A DNA stretch of 64,000 nucleotides. Source: Streptomyces sp. SAT1. GTDB taxonomy: Bacteria; Actinomycetota; Actinomycetes; Streptomycetales; Streptomycetaceae. The stretch covers positions 5,807,001 through 5,871,000 of the forward strand of contig NZ_CP015849.1 of the NCBI RefSeq assembly GCF_001654495.1. Direction: 5' to 3'. How positions within the stretch are numbered: the stretch's first letter is position 1; each line of letters opens with the position of its first letter. Below are positions 8,748 to 17,085 of the stretch, piece by piece. Below the pieces are notes generated by a model. That model was not told where the DNA came from. It ran no database searches and worked only from the letters and a program-made list of their open reading frames with translations. The position numbers and the translations under genes are program-made.

Positions 8748-9142
8748 CCGTCCGGCGCGTCAACCCGCCCGAGCTGTCCCCGCCCACCGGCTTCTCGCAC
8801 GCCGTCGTCGCCACCGGCTCCCGTGTGGTGTTCCTGGCCGGGCAGACCGCGCTGGACGCGGACGGCAAGGTGACCGGCACCACCCTGCCCGAGCAGTTCG
8901 CGACGGCCCTGACCAACCTCCTCACCGCCCTGCGCGCCGCCGGCGGCACCCCCGCCGACCTCGCCCGCGTCACCGTCTACGCCACCGACGTCGCCGCCTA
9001 CCGCGCCCACGCGCCCGCCCTGGGCCGCCTCTGGCGCGAACTGGCGGGCCGCGACTACCCGGCGATGGCGGTCGTACAGGTCGTACGCCTGTGGGACGAG
9101 GAGGCGATGGTGGAGATCGACGGTCTCGCGGTCCTCGCCTGA
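8744..9142 (+). CDS. Rid family protein lacking the deaminase arginine
   Basis: A 132-residue trimeric-fold Rid (YjgF/YER057c/UK114) protein. Archetypal RidA hydrolyses 2-imino acids using an Arg in the motif PARS and a Glu in the last strand. Here the matching position is Met108 (YPAMAV), while Glu124 in VEIDGLA is retained. It therefore belongs with the Rid subfamilies that lack the arginine and may not act as a general imine deaminase. In this cluster it may handle the enamine or imine formed when the amino group of 2-aminobenzoyl-CoA is lost, or bind a pathway intermediate; that is inference. The GTG start overlaps the dehydrogenase stop and follows GAGGAGG. Confidence 0.85.
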   Translation: MTVRRVNPPELSPPTGFSHAVVATGSRVVFLAGQTALDADGKVTGTTLPEQFATALTNLLTALRAAGGTPADLARVTVYATDVAAYRAHAPALGRLWRELAGRDYPAMAVVQVVRLWDEEAMVEIDGLAVLA

Positions 9143-9254
9143 CGCCACAGGGGCGCGGACTCGCCACCGAAGGGGTGAGGATCACGGCGGAACGCCGGGC
9201 CGCCGGGTACCAGTGGAGGCCACCGTTCCGCTCACCCGCCCCGGGAGGCACCCG

Positions 9255-9707
9255 ATGTCCCTCACCCCGGTACGACCTCTGCTCGGCGCCCTCGGACTGG
9301 CCGCCGCCGCGCTGCTCCTGAGCGCACCGCACGCGGCGACGGCCGCGGACGGCACCGACACCGGCACCGACACCGTCACCGTCGACCCGACCGCCCGCCT
9401 GGCCGCCGACGGCACCGTGACGCTCTCCGGCACCTACCGCTGCACCGGCGCCGACGGCCCGGTCTTCGTCAGCTCCGCCCTCAGCAGAAACGACTCACCC
9501 ACCGGCTACGGCATCGGCGGCACCCACGCGGTCTGCGACGGCGCCCGGCACACCTGGTCCAACACGGGCACCCCCGCGGACGCCCTGGACCCGGGCGCGG
9601 CCCGCGTCGAGGCCACCGTCATGGAACTCACCACCCAGGGCGGGCTGCCGCTGATGCCCCGCTTCCACGCGGTCGGACAGCAGGACGTCACCCTGACCCG
9701 CGTCTGA
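9255..9707 (+). CDS. Small secreted protein, DUF6299-like
   Basis: A 150-residue exported protein. A Sec signal peptide (hydrophobic core around LLGALGLAAAALLLSAP, cleavage near ATAADG) is followed by a Gly/Thr-rich beta-sandwich-like domain with two Cys (in YRCTGADG and AVCDGA) that could form a disulfide. It resembles the DUF6299 family of actinobacteria, which has no known function. The ATG at 9255 follows GGGAGG; an in-frame ATG at 9213 lacks a ribosome site. It is transcribed alone and followed by a 162-base gap with an inverted repeat. Confidence 0.75.
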   Translation: MSLTPVRPLLGALGLAAAALLLSAPHAATAADGTDTGTDTVTVDPTARLAADGTVTLSGTYRCTGADGPVFVSSALSRNDSPTGYGIGGTHAVCDGARHTWSNTGTPADALDPGAARVEATVMELTTQGGLPLMPRFHAVGQQDVTLTRV

Positions 9708-9793
9708 GCCCCGGCCGCACCACGGCACGGCGGCCTCCCCGGCCGCCCGCGCACCCGGGCGGGGAAGCCGCCACCCGCCCGCCTGACGGTCCA

Positions 9794-9821
9794 TGACATC
9801 CTGTGTCGCCACAGGACGTCA
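9794..9821. promoter_or_regulatory. 28-base inverted repeat upstream of the ATP-grasp pair
   Basis: The arms TGACATCCTGTG (9794-9805) and CACAGGACGTCA (9810-9821) match at 11 of 12 positions around the 4-base centre TCGC. It lies 48 bases before the first ATP-grasp ATG with no T-run after it, which suits an operator better than a terminator. Confidence 0.5.
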
Positions 9822-9869
9822 CAGGGCGCCGGCGACAAGGGCCGGCGCCCGGCGGTTACGGGGAAGATC

Positions 9870-10839
9870 GATGAAGCTCTGCTTTCTGGTGGAGGAGCAG
9901 TACCGCCGCGACGGCATGCCGGTCGAGGTGATCCGCCGGCTGACCTCCTGGGGACACCAGGTGGACGTGGTGCGGCCGGGCGGCTCCCTGCTGGACATGA
10001 CGGAGGAACTGCGCACCGGCGCCCACGACGCCTGGGTGCTCAAGACGGTCTCCGGCGGCCCGGGACTCACCCTGCTCGAAGCCGCGGCGGCCGCCGGGAC
10101 GACCACCGTCAACGACGCCCGCTCCATACGCGGCGTACGCGACAAGGCGCTCGCCGCCGCCATCGGCCGCAGCCGCGGACTCCCGCTGCCCCGGACGTAC
10201 GCGGCGGCCCGCCCCGAACTGCTCGCCGAGATACCGCCGTCCGAGTACCCGCTCGTCGTCAAGCCCGCCGACGGCAGCTCGGGCCGGGCGGTGCACCTGG
10301 TCCCCGCACCGGACCGGCTCGCCGCGCTCCTGCCCGAACTGGCCGGTGAGGGCCTGCTCATCGCCCAGCCGTACGTGCCCAACCCGGGCACCGACGTCAA
10401 GGTGTACAGCGTCGCCGGTGAGCTGTACGCGACCGAGCGCCGCTCCCCGCTCCACCCCGAACACGCCCTGCGCGAACGCCGCGTACCCCTCTCGGCGGAG
10501 GTCGCCGCGCTGGCCGCCCGCGTCGGCGCCGTCTACGGCCTCGACCTGTACGGCGTGGACGTGGTGCTCGGCCCCGACGGTCCCGTGGTCGTCGACGTGA
10601 ACGACTTCCCGAGCTTCCGCCAGGTCCCCGACGCGGTGTCCCGCGTCGCCCGCGCCGTACTCGAACTGGCCGCCCGCACGGACACCCCGGCCCCCGCGCC
10701 CGCGCCGGGACTCGACGCCGTCCCGGGCCCCGACGCCGGTCCCGCGGCGCAGCGGACGGAGCCGCCCGCGCCCGCGCTGCCGGTGACGCTGCCCCACCTG
10801 CCCGGACAGGTCCCCGTCACGGTGGGCGAGACCGCATGA
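9870..10839 (+). CDS. RimK-like ATP-grasp protein, first of a tandem pair
   Basis: A 322-residue ATP-grasp enzyme. It has a pre-ATP-grasp N domain (1-95), an ATP-binding lysine and glycine loop, VVKPADGSSGRA, and the metal-binding strand GVDVVLG...VVDVNDFPSF with the Asp and Asn ligands. About 65 Pro/Ala-rich residues follow as a tail after residue 280. Such proteins ligate a carboxylate (phosphorylated by ATP) to an amine or, in the ITPK branch, phosphorylate inositols; the substrate cannot be read here. The start has GGGGAAGATCG just upstream. Its stop overlaps the start of the second ATP-grasp gene (ATGA), so the two are coupled. Confidence 0.8.
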
Positions 10840-11696
10840 GGATCGGCCTGGTCACCGCGGACCCCGGCCACCCCCTGCTGGCCGACGCGACCGCGCTGCT
10901 CACCCCCGCACACCAGGTGGACGTCCTGCACCCGGAGACGGCCGACGCCGCCGGGCCGCTCGCCGACGTCTACCTCCTCAAGGCGCGCACACCCGGCGCC
11001 CTCCGTCTCGCCCGCGCGCTGGAGCGGCGCGGCGCGCCCGTGGTCAACTCGGCCGCGGCGACGGCGCTGTGCCAGGACCGCACGGCCATGGCCGAGCACG
11101 CCCGGCGCGCCGGACTGCCCTTCGCGGCCACCCGCACCCTCGCCGCGCTCGCCGAACTGGCCGCCGGGCCACCGCCGTCCGCGCCCGTGGTGATCAAGAG
11201 CCGGCACAGCAGGCGGCACGATCTGGTGGCCCGCGTCGACGGCGCCGCACCACTGGCCCGGCTCGCCGCCGCGCACCCGCGAGAACCGGTCGTCGTCCAG
11301 GACTTCGCGCCCAACAACGGCTGGGACCACAAACTCTGGGTGGTGGGCGGCCGCCTCTTCGCCGCCCTGCGCCGCTCCGAACTCTCCCCCGAGGGGCGGG
11401 GCCCCACCGTGCCGCTCGCCGCTGACGCCCTGCCGCCCGGCTGGGCCGCCCTCGCCCACCGGGTCGGCGAGGTCTTCGCCCTGGAGGTCTACGGCGTCGA
11501 CATCATCGACCGCGGCGACGGCACCGCCCTGATCGTCGACATCAACGCCTTCCCCGGAGCCCGCGGCCAGGCGGGCGCCCCCGAGGCACTGGCGGCCCTG
11601 GCCCTGTCCGCGGCCACCACGGCACGGCGGCGGCCGGTCACCGGCACCGCCCCCGGGAGCACCTTGCTCCCGGCACGCCCCGGGGACAGGTCCTAG
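10836..11696 (+). CDS. RimK-like ATP-grasp protein, second of a tandem pair
   Basis: A 286-residue paralogue of the upstream gene. It has a shorter N domain, the ATP-binding strand VVIKSRHSRRHD, the motif DHKLWVVGGRLFAALRRSEL and the metal site GVDIIDRG...LIVDINAFPG with Asp and Asn retained, so both members of the pair look catalytically competent. Two adjacent ATP-grasp enzymes suggest successive ligations on one substrate or a heteromeric enzyme. The gene ends by overlapping the stop of the convergent XRE gene by 4 bases (CTAG). A hairpin, CCGGGAGC-acctt-GCTCCCGG (11653-11673), lies inside its last codons. Confidence 0.8.
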   Translation: MRIGLVTADPGHPLLADATALLTPAHQVDVLHPETADAAGPLADVYLLKARTPGALRLARALERRGAPVVNSAAATALCQDRTAMAEHARRAGLPFAATRTLAALAELAAGPPPSAPVVIKSRHSRRHDLVARVDGAAPLARLAAAHPREPVVVQDFAPNNGWDHKLWVVGGRLFAALRRSELSPEGRGPTVPLAADALPPGWAALAHRVGEVFALEVYGVDIIDRGDGTALIVDINAFPGARGQAGAPEALAALALSAATTARRRPVTGTAPGSTLLPARPGDRS

Positions 11697-12535
11697 AGCA
11701 GCGCCTCCTGCGGGGACTCGGCGACCAGCCGGGCCAGCGACCGCTCGTCCGCCTCGGACGCGGGCATGAACACCACCAGGTGCTGGCCGGGCGCCTCCGC
11801 CACGTCCAGTTTGGTGTAGTTGAGATCCAGCCGCCCGGCCGTCGGATGGCTGAAGCGCTTCATGGTCGGCCGGAACGCCCGTACCGGATGCTCGGACCAC
11901 AGGGCGCGGAACTGGCTGCTGGACCGGGTCAGCGTGTCGATCAGCGCGGCGGTGCGCGGATCGTCGGGGTGCTGCCCGACGGCGATGCGGAACTGGCCGA
12001 GGATGTCGCGCACCTCGTTCTGCCAGTCGACCAGGAGCGACTGCATCTGCGGGCGGGTGAACAGCAGCCAGATGCTGTTGCGTTCCTCCTGCGGCAGCTG
12101 TTCCAGACCGCCCACCAGGGAGGCGTAGCCGCGGTTGGCGGCCAGCACGTCCCAGCGGTCGTTGATGACGTGCGCCGGGTTGGGGTCGAGGGTCTGCACC
12201 AGCTTGCGCAGGGTCGGGTGGACCGTCGCGGGCCGCGGCGGCTCGACCGGCAGCGCCGTCTCCGCCAGGGTGAACAGGTGCCGCCGCTCGTCCGGGGTGA
12301 GCTGGAGGGTCTGGGCGAGCGCCTCCAGGACCTGGCGGCTCACCCGGATGTCCCGGCCCTGCTCCAGCCAGGTGTACCAGGTCAGGCTGACGCCGGAGAG
12401 CTGGGCGACCTCCTCGCGGCGCAGCCCCGGGGTGCGGCGGCGCGGTCCTGGGTTCAGCCCGAGCTGTTCGGGGGAGAGTGCTTCCCGTCGGGACCTGAGG
12501 AACGCCGCCAGAAGTTCTCGCTGCATGCCGGCCAT
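11693..12535 (-). CDS. XRE-type regulator with MmyB-like ligand domain
   Basis: A 280-residue transcription factor. The N-terminal helix-turn-helix (about 10-80, with RREEVAQLSGVSLTWYTWLEQGRD) is followed by an MmyB-like PAS-related domain (about 105-270) that may bind fatty-acid-like or other hydrophobic ligands. This layout is very common in streptomycetes, usually beside a dehydrogenase or exporter gene that it controls. Here it is divergent from an MFS exporter 94 bases away, which is its likely target. The ATG at 12535 is used; another in-frame ATG lies three codons later. Confidence 0.88.
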   Translation of the reverse strand: MAGMQRELLAAFLRSRREALSPEQLGLNPGPRRRTPGLRREEVAQLSGVSLTWYTWLEQGRDIRVSRQVLEALAQTLQLTPDERRHLFTLAETALPVEPPRPATVHPTLRKLVQTLDPNPAHVINDRWDVLAANRGYASLVGGLEQLPQEERNSIWLLFTRPQMQSLLVDWQNEVRDILGQFRIAVGQHPDDPRTAALIDTLTRSSSQFRALWSEHPVRAFRPTMKRFSHPTAGRLDLNYTKLDVAEAPGQHLVVFMPASEADERSLARLVAESPQEALL

Positions 12536-12629
12536 CCAAGCATCCGCCTTCCGGGCGTGTCCTGGTGGTCATTACACCAGCATGATTGGCCCTCTGTACC
12601 CCCATCGCGACAAGCGCCACGCTTCTTGT

Positions 12630-13832
12630 GTGACTACCGAATCGACCACCACGGGCACGAAGAGCCCCACCACGGCAGCGCCGTCCTGGGGAAGGCCCGT
12701 CGCCGTACTCGCCCTCGGCTCCTTCGCCATGGGCACGGACTCCTTCGTCCTGGCCGGCATCCTGCCGCAGATCGCCGACGGTCTGCACGTCTCCACCGGC
12801 GCCGCCGGCCAGACCATCACCGCCTTCGCCCTGACCTACGGCCTGGCGGCGCCCTTCCTGGCCGTGCTGACCAGCCGGCTGCCCCGCAAGCCCCTGCTGG
12901 CGGTCGCGCTCACCCTGTTCGTCCTCGCCAACCTCGCCTCCGCCGTCGCACCGAATCTGACGCTGCTGCTGGTGGCGCGGGTCGTCGCGGGTCTGGGCGC
13001 GGCCCTGTACACGCCCAACGCCTCCGCCGCCGCGGCCGCGCTCGCCGGACCGGCCGCCCGGGGCCGCGCCTTATCAGTGATTCTCGGCGGCCTGACGGTG
13101 GGCACCGTCCTCGGCGTCCCCGTCGGCACGGCCATCGGACAGCACGTGTCCTGGGAGGCCAGCCTCGTCTTCGTCGCGGCCGTCGGCGCGCTGGCGCTGC
13201 TCGGTGTCCTGGCCGTGCTGCCCGCCCTGCCGATCCCGCCGGCCATCCCGCTCGCGCAGCGGTTCGCGGTGCTGGCCAACCGCCGGGTCGTCGTCATGGT
13301 CCTGTTCATGCTGCTGGCCAGCGGCGCCAGCATCATGGTCTACACGTACACCTCGACCGTGCTCGGGGACATCGCCCACATCCACGGCACCGCCCTCGCC
13401 ACCGCACTGCTCGCCTGGGGCTTCGGCGGCATCTTCGGCTCCTTCGGCAGCGGCTTCCTCACCGACCGCCTGGGCGCGACCCGCACCCTCACCTACGCCG
13501 TCGTCCTGCTGGTGGTGACCCTCGCCCTGCTGACGGTCTGCACCTCGATCGTGCCGGTGATCATCGTGATGGCGCTCAACGGCGCCGCCGGCTGGGCCCT
13601 GGCCACGCCCAACAACCACCGGCTGACGGAGCTGGTGCCGACGCTGCCCAGCGTCGTCATCTCCTTCAACTCCTCCGGCATCTACCTCGGTCAGGCGCTC
13701 GGCGCCGCCCTCGGCGGCATCCTCATCGACCAGGACGTCACCGCCCGCGCACTGTGCCTGACCGGCGTCGCCATCGCCGTGGTCGCCGGTGTCGTCCACC
13801 TGCTGGTCCCGCGACCGGCCACCGAGTCCTGA
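12630..13832 (+). CDS. MFS drug-efflux transporter (Cmx/CmrA-like)
   Basis: A 400-residue 12-helix major facilitator of the DHA1 group. The start of the first helix, AMGTDSFVLAGILPQIA, and the motif around ARVVAGLGAALYTPNASA are typical of chloramphenicol/arabinose-efflux-like proteins. It would export a small hydrophobic compound by proton antiport. The GTG at 12630 gives the family's usual short cytoplasmic N terminus. No ribosome site is evident, so the message may be leaderless; an in-frame ATG at 12582 is the alternative. The divergent XRE gene is the probable regulator. The true substrate is unknown. Confidence 0.85.
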   Translation: MTTESTTTGTKSPTTAAPSWGRPVAVLALGSFAMGTDSFVLAGILPQIADGLHVSTGAAGQTITAFALTYGLAAPFLAVLTSRLPRKPLLAVALTLFVLANLASAVAPNLTLLLVARVVAGLGAALYTPNASAAAAALAGPAARGRALSVILGGLTVGTVLGVPVGTAIGQHVSWEASLVFVAAVGALALLGVLAVLPALPIPPAIPLAQRFAVLANRRVVVMVLFMLLASGASIMVYTYTSTVLGDIAHIHGTALATALLAWGFGGIFGSFGSGFLTDRLGATRTLTYAVVLLVVTLALLTVCTSIVPVIIVMALNGAAGWALATPNNHRLTELVPTLPSVVISFNSSGIYLGQALGAALGGILIDQDVTARALCLTGVAIAVVAGVVHLLVPRPATES

Positions 13833-13854
13833 CCCGGGCACCGGCCCCGGGACC

Positions 13855-13919
13855 CGAACCCCGTGCCCCGGAGACCGACCCCCGAACCCCGAGCCCGGAA
13901 CCCCGGGCCCCGGAGACCG
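13855..13919. repeat. Two near-identical 23-base direct repeats
   Basis: 13855-13877 and 13897-13919 match at 21 of 23 positions (core GAACCCCG.GCCCCGGAGACCG), separated by 19 bases of related CCCGAACC-type sequence. They lie in the short noncoding gap between two convergent genes. Confidence 0.6.
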
Positions 13920-13993
13920 GAACCGGACCCCTGGCGCACGCCGCCGCACTCCTCCCCATCCGCCCCGGCGGGAGCGGGCAGGGTGCGGCGGCG

Positions 13994-14021
13994 CCGCCGT
14001 GTCCGGAGCCGGACGCGGCGG
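13994..14021. terminator. Hairpin between convergent genes
   Basis: CCGCCGTGTCCG (13994-14005) pairs with CGGACGCGGCGG (14010-14021) at 11 of 12 positions around GAGC. It lies between the stops of the MFS and NUDIX genes and could serve both strands. There is no T-run, as is usual in Streptomyces. Confidence 0.5.
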
Positions 14022-14031
14022 CGCCCGGCGG

Positions 14032-14613
14032 CTACGGGGTCCGGGCGCCGGGCACGCGCGAGGTGTCCGGCGAGCGCGGCGCGCGGGACGCGTACGGGGT
14101 GAAGTGCGCCGGGGTGTGGTCGACGGGCAGACCGGGGCGCCACGCGGTGAGGATCTGCGCGCTGCACACGAACAGGCCGTCGGGCAGCCCGTCCAGCGGA
14201 TACCAGTCCCAGTCGCCCACCCGCTCGTCCGGCTGGGTGGACGGTGTGCCCGTCCAGGCGTGCACCACCGCGCCCACGGTGATCCGCACCACGTCCTCGA
14301 CATGGTCGACGAGCGTGCCGAGCAGGGAGACGTCCTCGGTCCCGGCGCGCAGCCCGGTCTCCTCCGCGAGTTCCCGCACCACGGTCTCTTCCAGGGACTC
14401 CCCGGGCTCCACGGTGCCGCCCGGCAGTTCGTACGTCCCGTGGCGATGGCGCCCCAGCAGCAGGCCCCGCTCGCCGAGGACGACGGCCCCCACCCCGACG
14501 GCCGCGTGCGGCACGGGCGGCCGGTCCGTACGCGGGCGGCTGGAGAGCCGTACGGGCCTGCCGCCCCGATCCTGCACGGCGGGCACGCCGTCCTCGCGGT
14601 CATCGACGGACAC
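14032..14613 (-). CDS. NUDIX hydrolase
   Basis: A 193-residue NUDIX protein. The Nudix box begins at GGTVEPGESLEETVVREL and ends AEETGL, preserving the GX5EX7REUXEEXGU pattern and thus the Mg-binding glutamates. It would hydrolyse a nucleoside diphosphate linked to another group; the substrate is unknown (the family includes NTP and ADP-ribose pyrophosphatases). A GTG start at 14613 is preferred because AGGAG lies 5 bases upstream. The roughly 30-residue N-terminal lead and the disordered C-terminal tail after residue 165 lie outside the domain. It lies 89 bases after the stop of the leftward MFS gene. Confidence 0.88.
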   Translation of the reverse strand: MSVDDREDGVPAVQDRGGRPVRLSSRPRTDRPPVPHAAVGVGAVVLGERGLLLGRHRHGTYELPGGTVEPGESLEETVVRELAEETGLRAGTEDVSLLGTLVDHVEDVVRITVGAVVHAWTGTPSTQPDERVGDWDWYPLDGLPDGLFVCSAQILTAWRPGLPVDHTPAHFTPYASRAPRSPDTSRVPGARTP

Positions 14614-14702
14614 GGGAACTCCTGCGGGGGGCTCGGCGGATGATCGGGGAGCGTCGGGGCCACCGTACAGAAGCGGGCGGCACAGAAGCGGGCCGTACCG
14701 CC

Positions 14703-15959
14703 TCAGACGGCGGCGGCCGGGCGGCGCCGGGACAGGACGGCGACCGCGCCGAGGAGGACCAGCAGCACGGCGGTGAACCAGGTCAGCACGTCCGGCATGG
14801 GCAAGGAGCGCGAGGCCACGCCGACGGCGACGACGGGCACGGCCAGACCGAGGTAGGAGATCAGGAACAGCCCGGCGAGGGCCTCGCTGCGCTTGGCGGG
14901 CGTGGCCAGCGCGGCGACCGTGCCGAGGGACGCCTTGAACAGCACGCCCGCGCCGGTCCCGGCGACGACGCCGCCCACGAGGAAGGTGGCCAGGTCGGCG
15001 GTGTGCGTGCCGACGACGAGCGTGACCGCGCCGGCCGCCTGGGCGAGCAGCCCGAGTCCGCGCCGGGCGGCGGTGCTCAGCCCGGCGGTGAGGCTCTGCG
15101 CGGTGGCCGAGGCGCCGTAGACGGCGAACACGATCAGCCCGGCCAGCGCCCGCGAGGGGTGGTGCAGGGAACCGGCGACGAAGCCCGGGGCCACGGAGGT
15201 GAAGAGCCCGAGGACAGCGAAGGACGCGAACCCGGCGGCCGCGGCCGCGGCGTACCGGGCGCGGTCGCCGTCGACCGAGATCCGCTGGGGCCGGTAGGCG
15301 GGCCTGACGAGCTGCTCCTCGACCGTCTCGGGCGCCAGCGCCACGGCGGCGATGCTCACCAGCAGCAGTGCGGCGAACACCAGGTACGGGGTGCGCAGCG
15401 GACCGCCGGCCCACTGGGCCAGGAGGCCCGAGACGAGCGGACCGACGCCCAGGCCGCCGATGTTGGCCGCGGTAGACACCAGTTCGAAGCGCTGGCTGGA
15501 GGCCCCGGGCCGGTGCGCGGCGTGCAGGTCGTGCAGATGGGCCGTCGCCGTGGCGGTGACCATGCCGACGCCGAGACCGGTGACGACCCGGGCGGTCAGC
15601 AGGACGGGCAGCGAGGTGCTCGTCATGAAGAGCACGGCGGCGATCAGCTCCAGGCCGATCGCGGCCACGAGCACCTTCTTGCGGCCGACCCAGTCGGATA
15701 TGTGCCCCGCCAGGACCAGGCTGATCACGACGCCCACCGCGTAGGCGGCGAAGACGACGGTGACCATGAACGTGGAGAAGCCGTCCTTCGCCATGTACAG
15801 CGGGTACAGGGGGGTGGGGACGGTGGAGAAGGCCATCGCCGTCAGGAACACGAACGCGATGAGCGAGAACCCGGCACCATGGCGCCGGGAGCCGCCCTTC
15901 GTGCCGCCGGACACGGACGCGGCCCGGTGTTCGGGTGCCGCGGAGATCGACTGCGCCAT
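14703..15959 (-). CDS. MFS transporter
   Basis: A 418-residue 12-helix major facilitator. The first helix is around FSLIAFVFLTAMAFSTVPTPLYPLY, and the loop 2-3 motif A, GHISDWVGRKKVL, is intact. The N-terminal 35 residues are a hydrophilic tail. It probably exports a small molecule. The start at 15959 is used; an upstream in-frame start would add 18 residues with no better ribosome site. It is divergent from a LysR-type gene, with a long inverted repeat in the gap, so LysR control is likely. Confidence 0.85.
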   Translation of the reverse strand: MAQSISAAPEHRAASVSGGTKGGSRRHGAGFSLIAFVFLTAMAFSTVPTPLYPLYMAKDGFSTFMVTVVFAAYAVGVVISLVLAGHISDWVGRKKVLVAAIGLELIAAVLFMTSTSLPVLLTARVVTGLGVGMVTATATAHLHDLHAAHRPGASSQRFELVSTAANIGGLGVGPLVSGLLAQWAGGPLRTPYLVFAALLLVSIAAVALAPETVEEQLVRPAYRPQRISVDGDRARYAAAAAAGFASFAVLGLFTSVAPGFVAGSLHHPSRALAGLIVFAVYGASATAQSLTAGLSTAARRGLGLLAQAAGAVTLVVGTHTADLATFLVGGVVAGTGAGVLFKASLGTVAALATPAKRSEALAGLFLISYLGLAVPVVAVGVASRSLPMPDVLTWFTAVLLVLLGAVAVLSRRRPAAAV

Positions 15960-16023
15960 GGGGGAGTGCTCCAGACCTGGGGCGAGCGGGGAGGGTCGGA
16001 CATCCCACAGCATCGGTCCGCGG

Positions 16024-16080
16024 CGATCATCTCGTCCAACGAAAGCTGGAGACCGTGACCATCTCTGGATGAGATGATCG
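16024..16080. promoter_or_regulatory. 15-bp inverted repeat in the MFS/LysR divergent promoter
   Basis: CGATCATCTCGTCCA (16024-16038) and TGGATGAGATGATCG (16066-16080) are complementary at 14 of 15 positions, with 27 bases between. The inner arm ends 4 bases before the LysR ATG. Spacing and position fit an autoregulated LysR-type operator pair. Confidence 0.6.
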
Positions 16081-16084
16081 AGCC

Positions 16085-16969
16085 ATGGAACTGCGCCAGC
16101 TCGCCTGCTTCGTCGCCGTGGCCGACGAGGCGAACTTCACCCGCGCCGCCGCCCGGCTGCACATCGTCCAGTCCGCGGTCTCCAGCACGATCAAGAGCCT
16201 CGAACGCGAGCTGGGCGCACCCCTGCTGGACCGCAACTCCAAGCGGGTGCTGCTCACCGACGCCGGTGCCGCGCTGCTCCCGCGCGCACGCGCCGCGCTG
16301 CACGCCGCCCAGGAGGCCGCCGACGCGGTCGCCGAGGTCCGCGGCGGGCTGCGCGGCACCCTGCGCCTGGGCACCCTGACCTCGGTCCGGCTGCTCGACC
16401 TCCCCGCGCTGCTCGGCGAGTTCCACCGCCGCCACCCCGGCGTGCTGCTCCGGACCAGCGCCGTGCCCACCGGCTCCCAGGGCCTGGTCGAGGCCCTCCT
16501 CGACCGCCGTCTCGACCTGGCCTTCGTCTCCCTGCCCGGCCCCTGTCCGGACGGCATCTCGCTGACGCACCTCACCAGTTCGGTGCTCGACCTCGTGGTC
16601 CCGGCCGGCCATCCGCTGGCCGGCCGGGGCAGTGTCTCCATCGCCGAGCTGACCGGACTCGACTTCGTGGACTCCCCGTTGGGCTACGGCAACCGCACCG
16701 TGGCCGACCGCGCCTTCGCCGCCGCCTCCGTGCCCCGCCGCGTCACCGTCGAGAACACCGACATCGCCACCGGTGCCGACTACGTACGCCACGGCCTGGG
16801 CGTGGCCCTCCTGCCCCGCTTCTCCCTCGGCGCCGCCGAGGGCGTCGCCGTCCTCACCGTCCGCGACGCCGACCTCGACTGGCCCCTCTCCCTGGCCGTC
16901 CCGAGCGCCCACCGCCCCGGCACCGCGGCCCGCGCGATGATCGAGATGGCCCACGAGCTCCTGAGCTGA
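16085..16969 (+). CDS. LysR family transcriptional regulator
   Basis: A 294-residue LysR-type regulator. The winged helix-turn-helix occupies about residues 1-60 (MELRQLACFVAVADEANFTRAAARLH), then a linker helix and the periplasmic-binding-like effector domain (about 90-290). Such proteins control a divergent gene in response to a small effector, here most likely the MFS gene at 14703-15959. The ATG at 16085 gives the standard LysR N terminus. An inverted repeat overlaps its promoter and would allow autoregulation. Confidence 0.92.
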   Translation: MELRQLACFVAVADEANFTRAAARLHIVQSAVSSTIKSLERELGAPLLDRNSKRVLLTDAGAALLPRARAALHAAQEAADAVAEVRGGLRGTLRLGTLTSVRLLDLPALLGEFHRRHPGVLLRTSAVPTGSQGLVEALLDRRLDLAFVSLPGPCPDGISLTHLTSSVLDLVVPAGHPLAGRGSVSIAELTGLDFVDSPLGYGNRTVADRAFAAASVPRRVTVENTDIATGADYVRHGLGVALLPRFSLGAAEGVAVLTVRDADLDWPLSLAVPSAHRPGTAARAMIEMAHELLS

Positions 16970-17085
16970 CGCCTCGTCGGCGCACGATCCGCGGCAGGCG
17001 CCGCCCCCCCGTCGCCACGGACCCCGTGGACGCGTACGCGCCCAGCCGCCGACACGGCTTCCGTGCCGCGCGCCGACGGCGGCGG

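Noticed and set aside
4880..9142. A 1420-codon open frame on the + strand across the paaX and ligase genes
   Set aside because: It is Arg/Pro/Gly low-complexity sequence until it enters the real dehydrogenase and Rid region; the - strand genes have intact family motifs. Only the Rid portion at its end is real.
8744..9142. Naming the Rid gene ridA
   Set aside because: The catalytic Arg is replaced by Met, so the archetypal RidA function should not be assumed.
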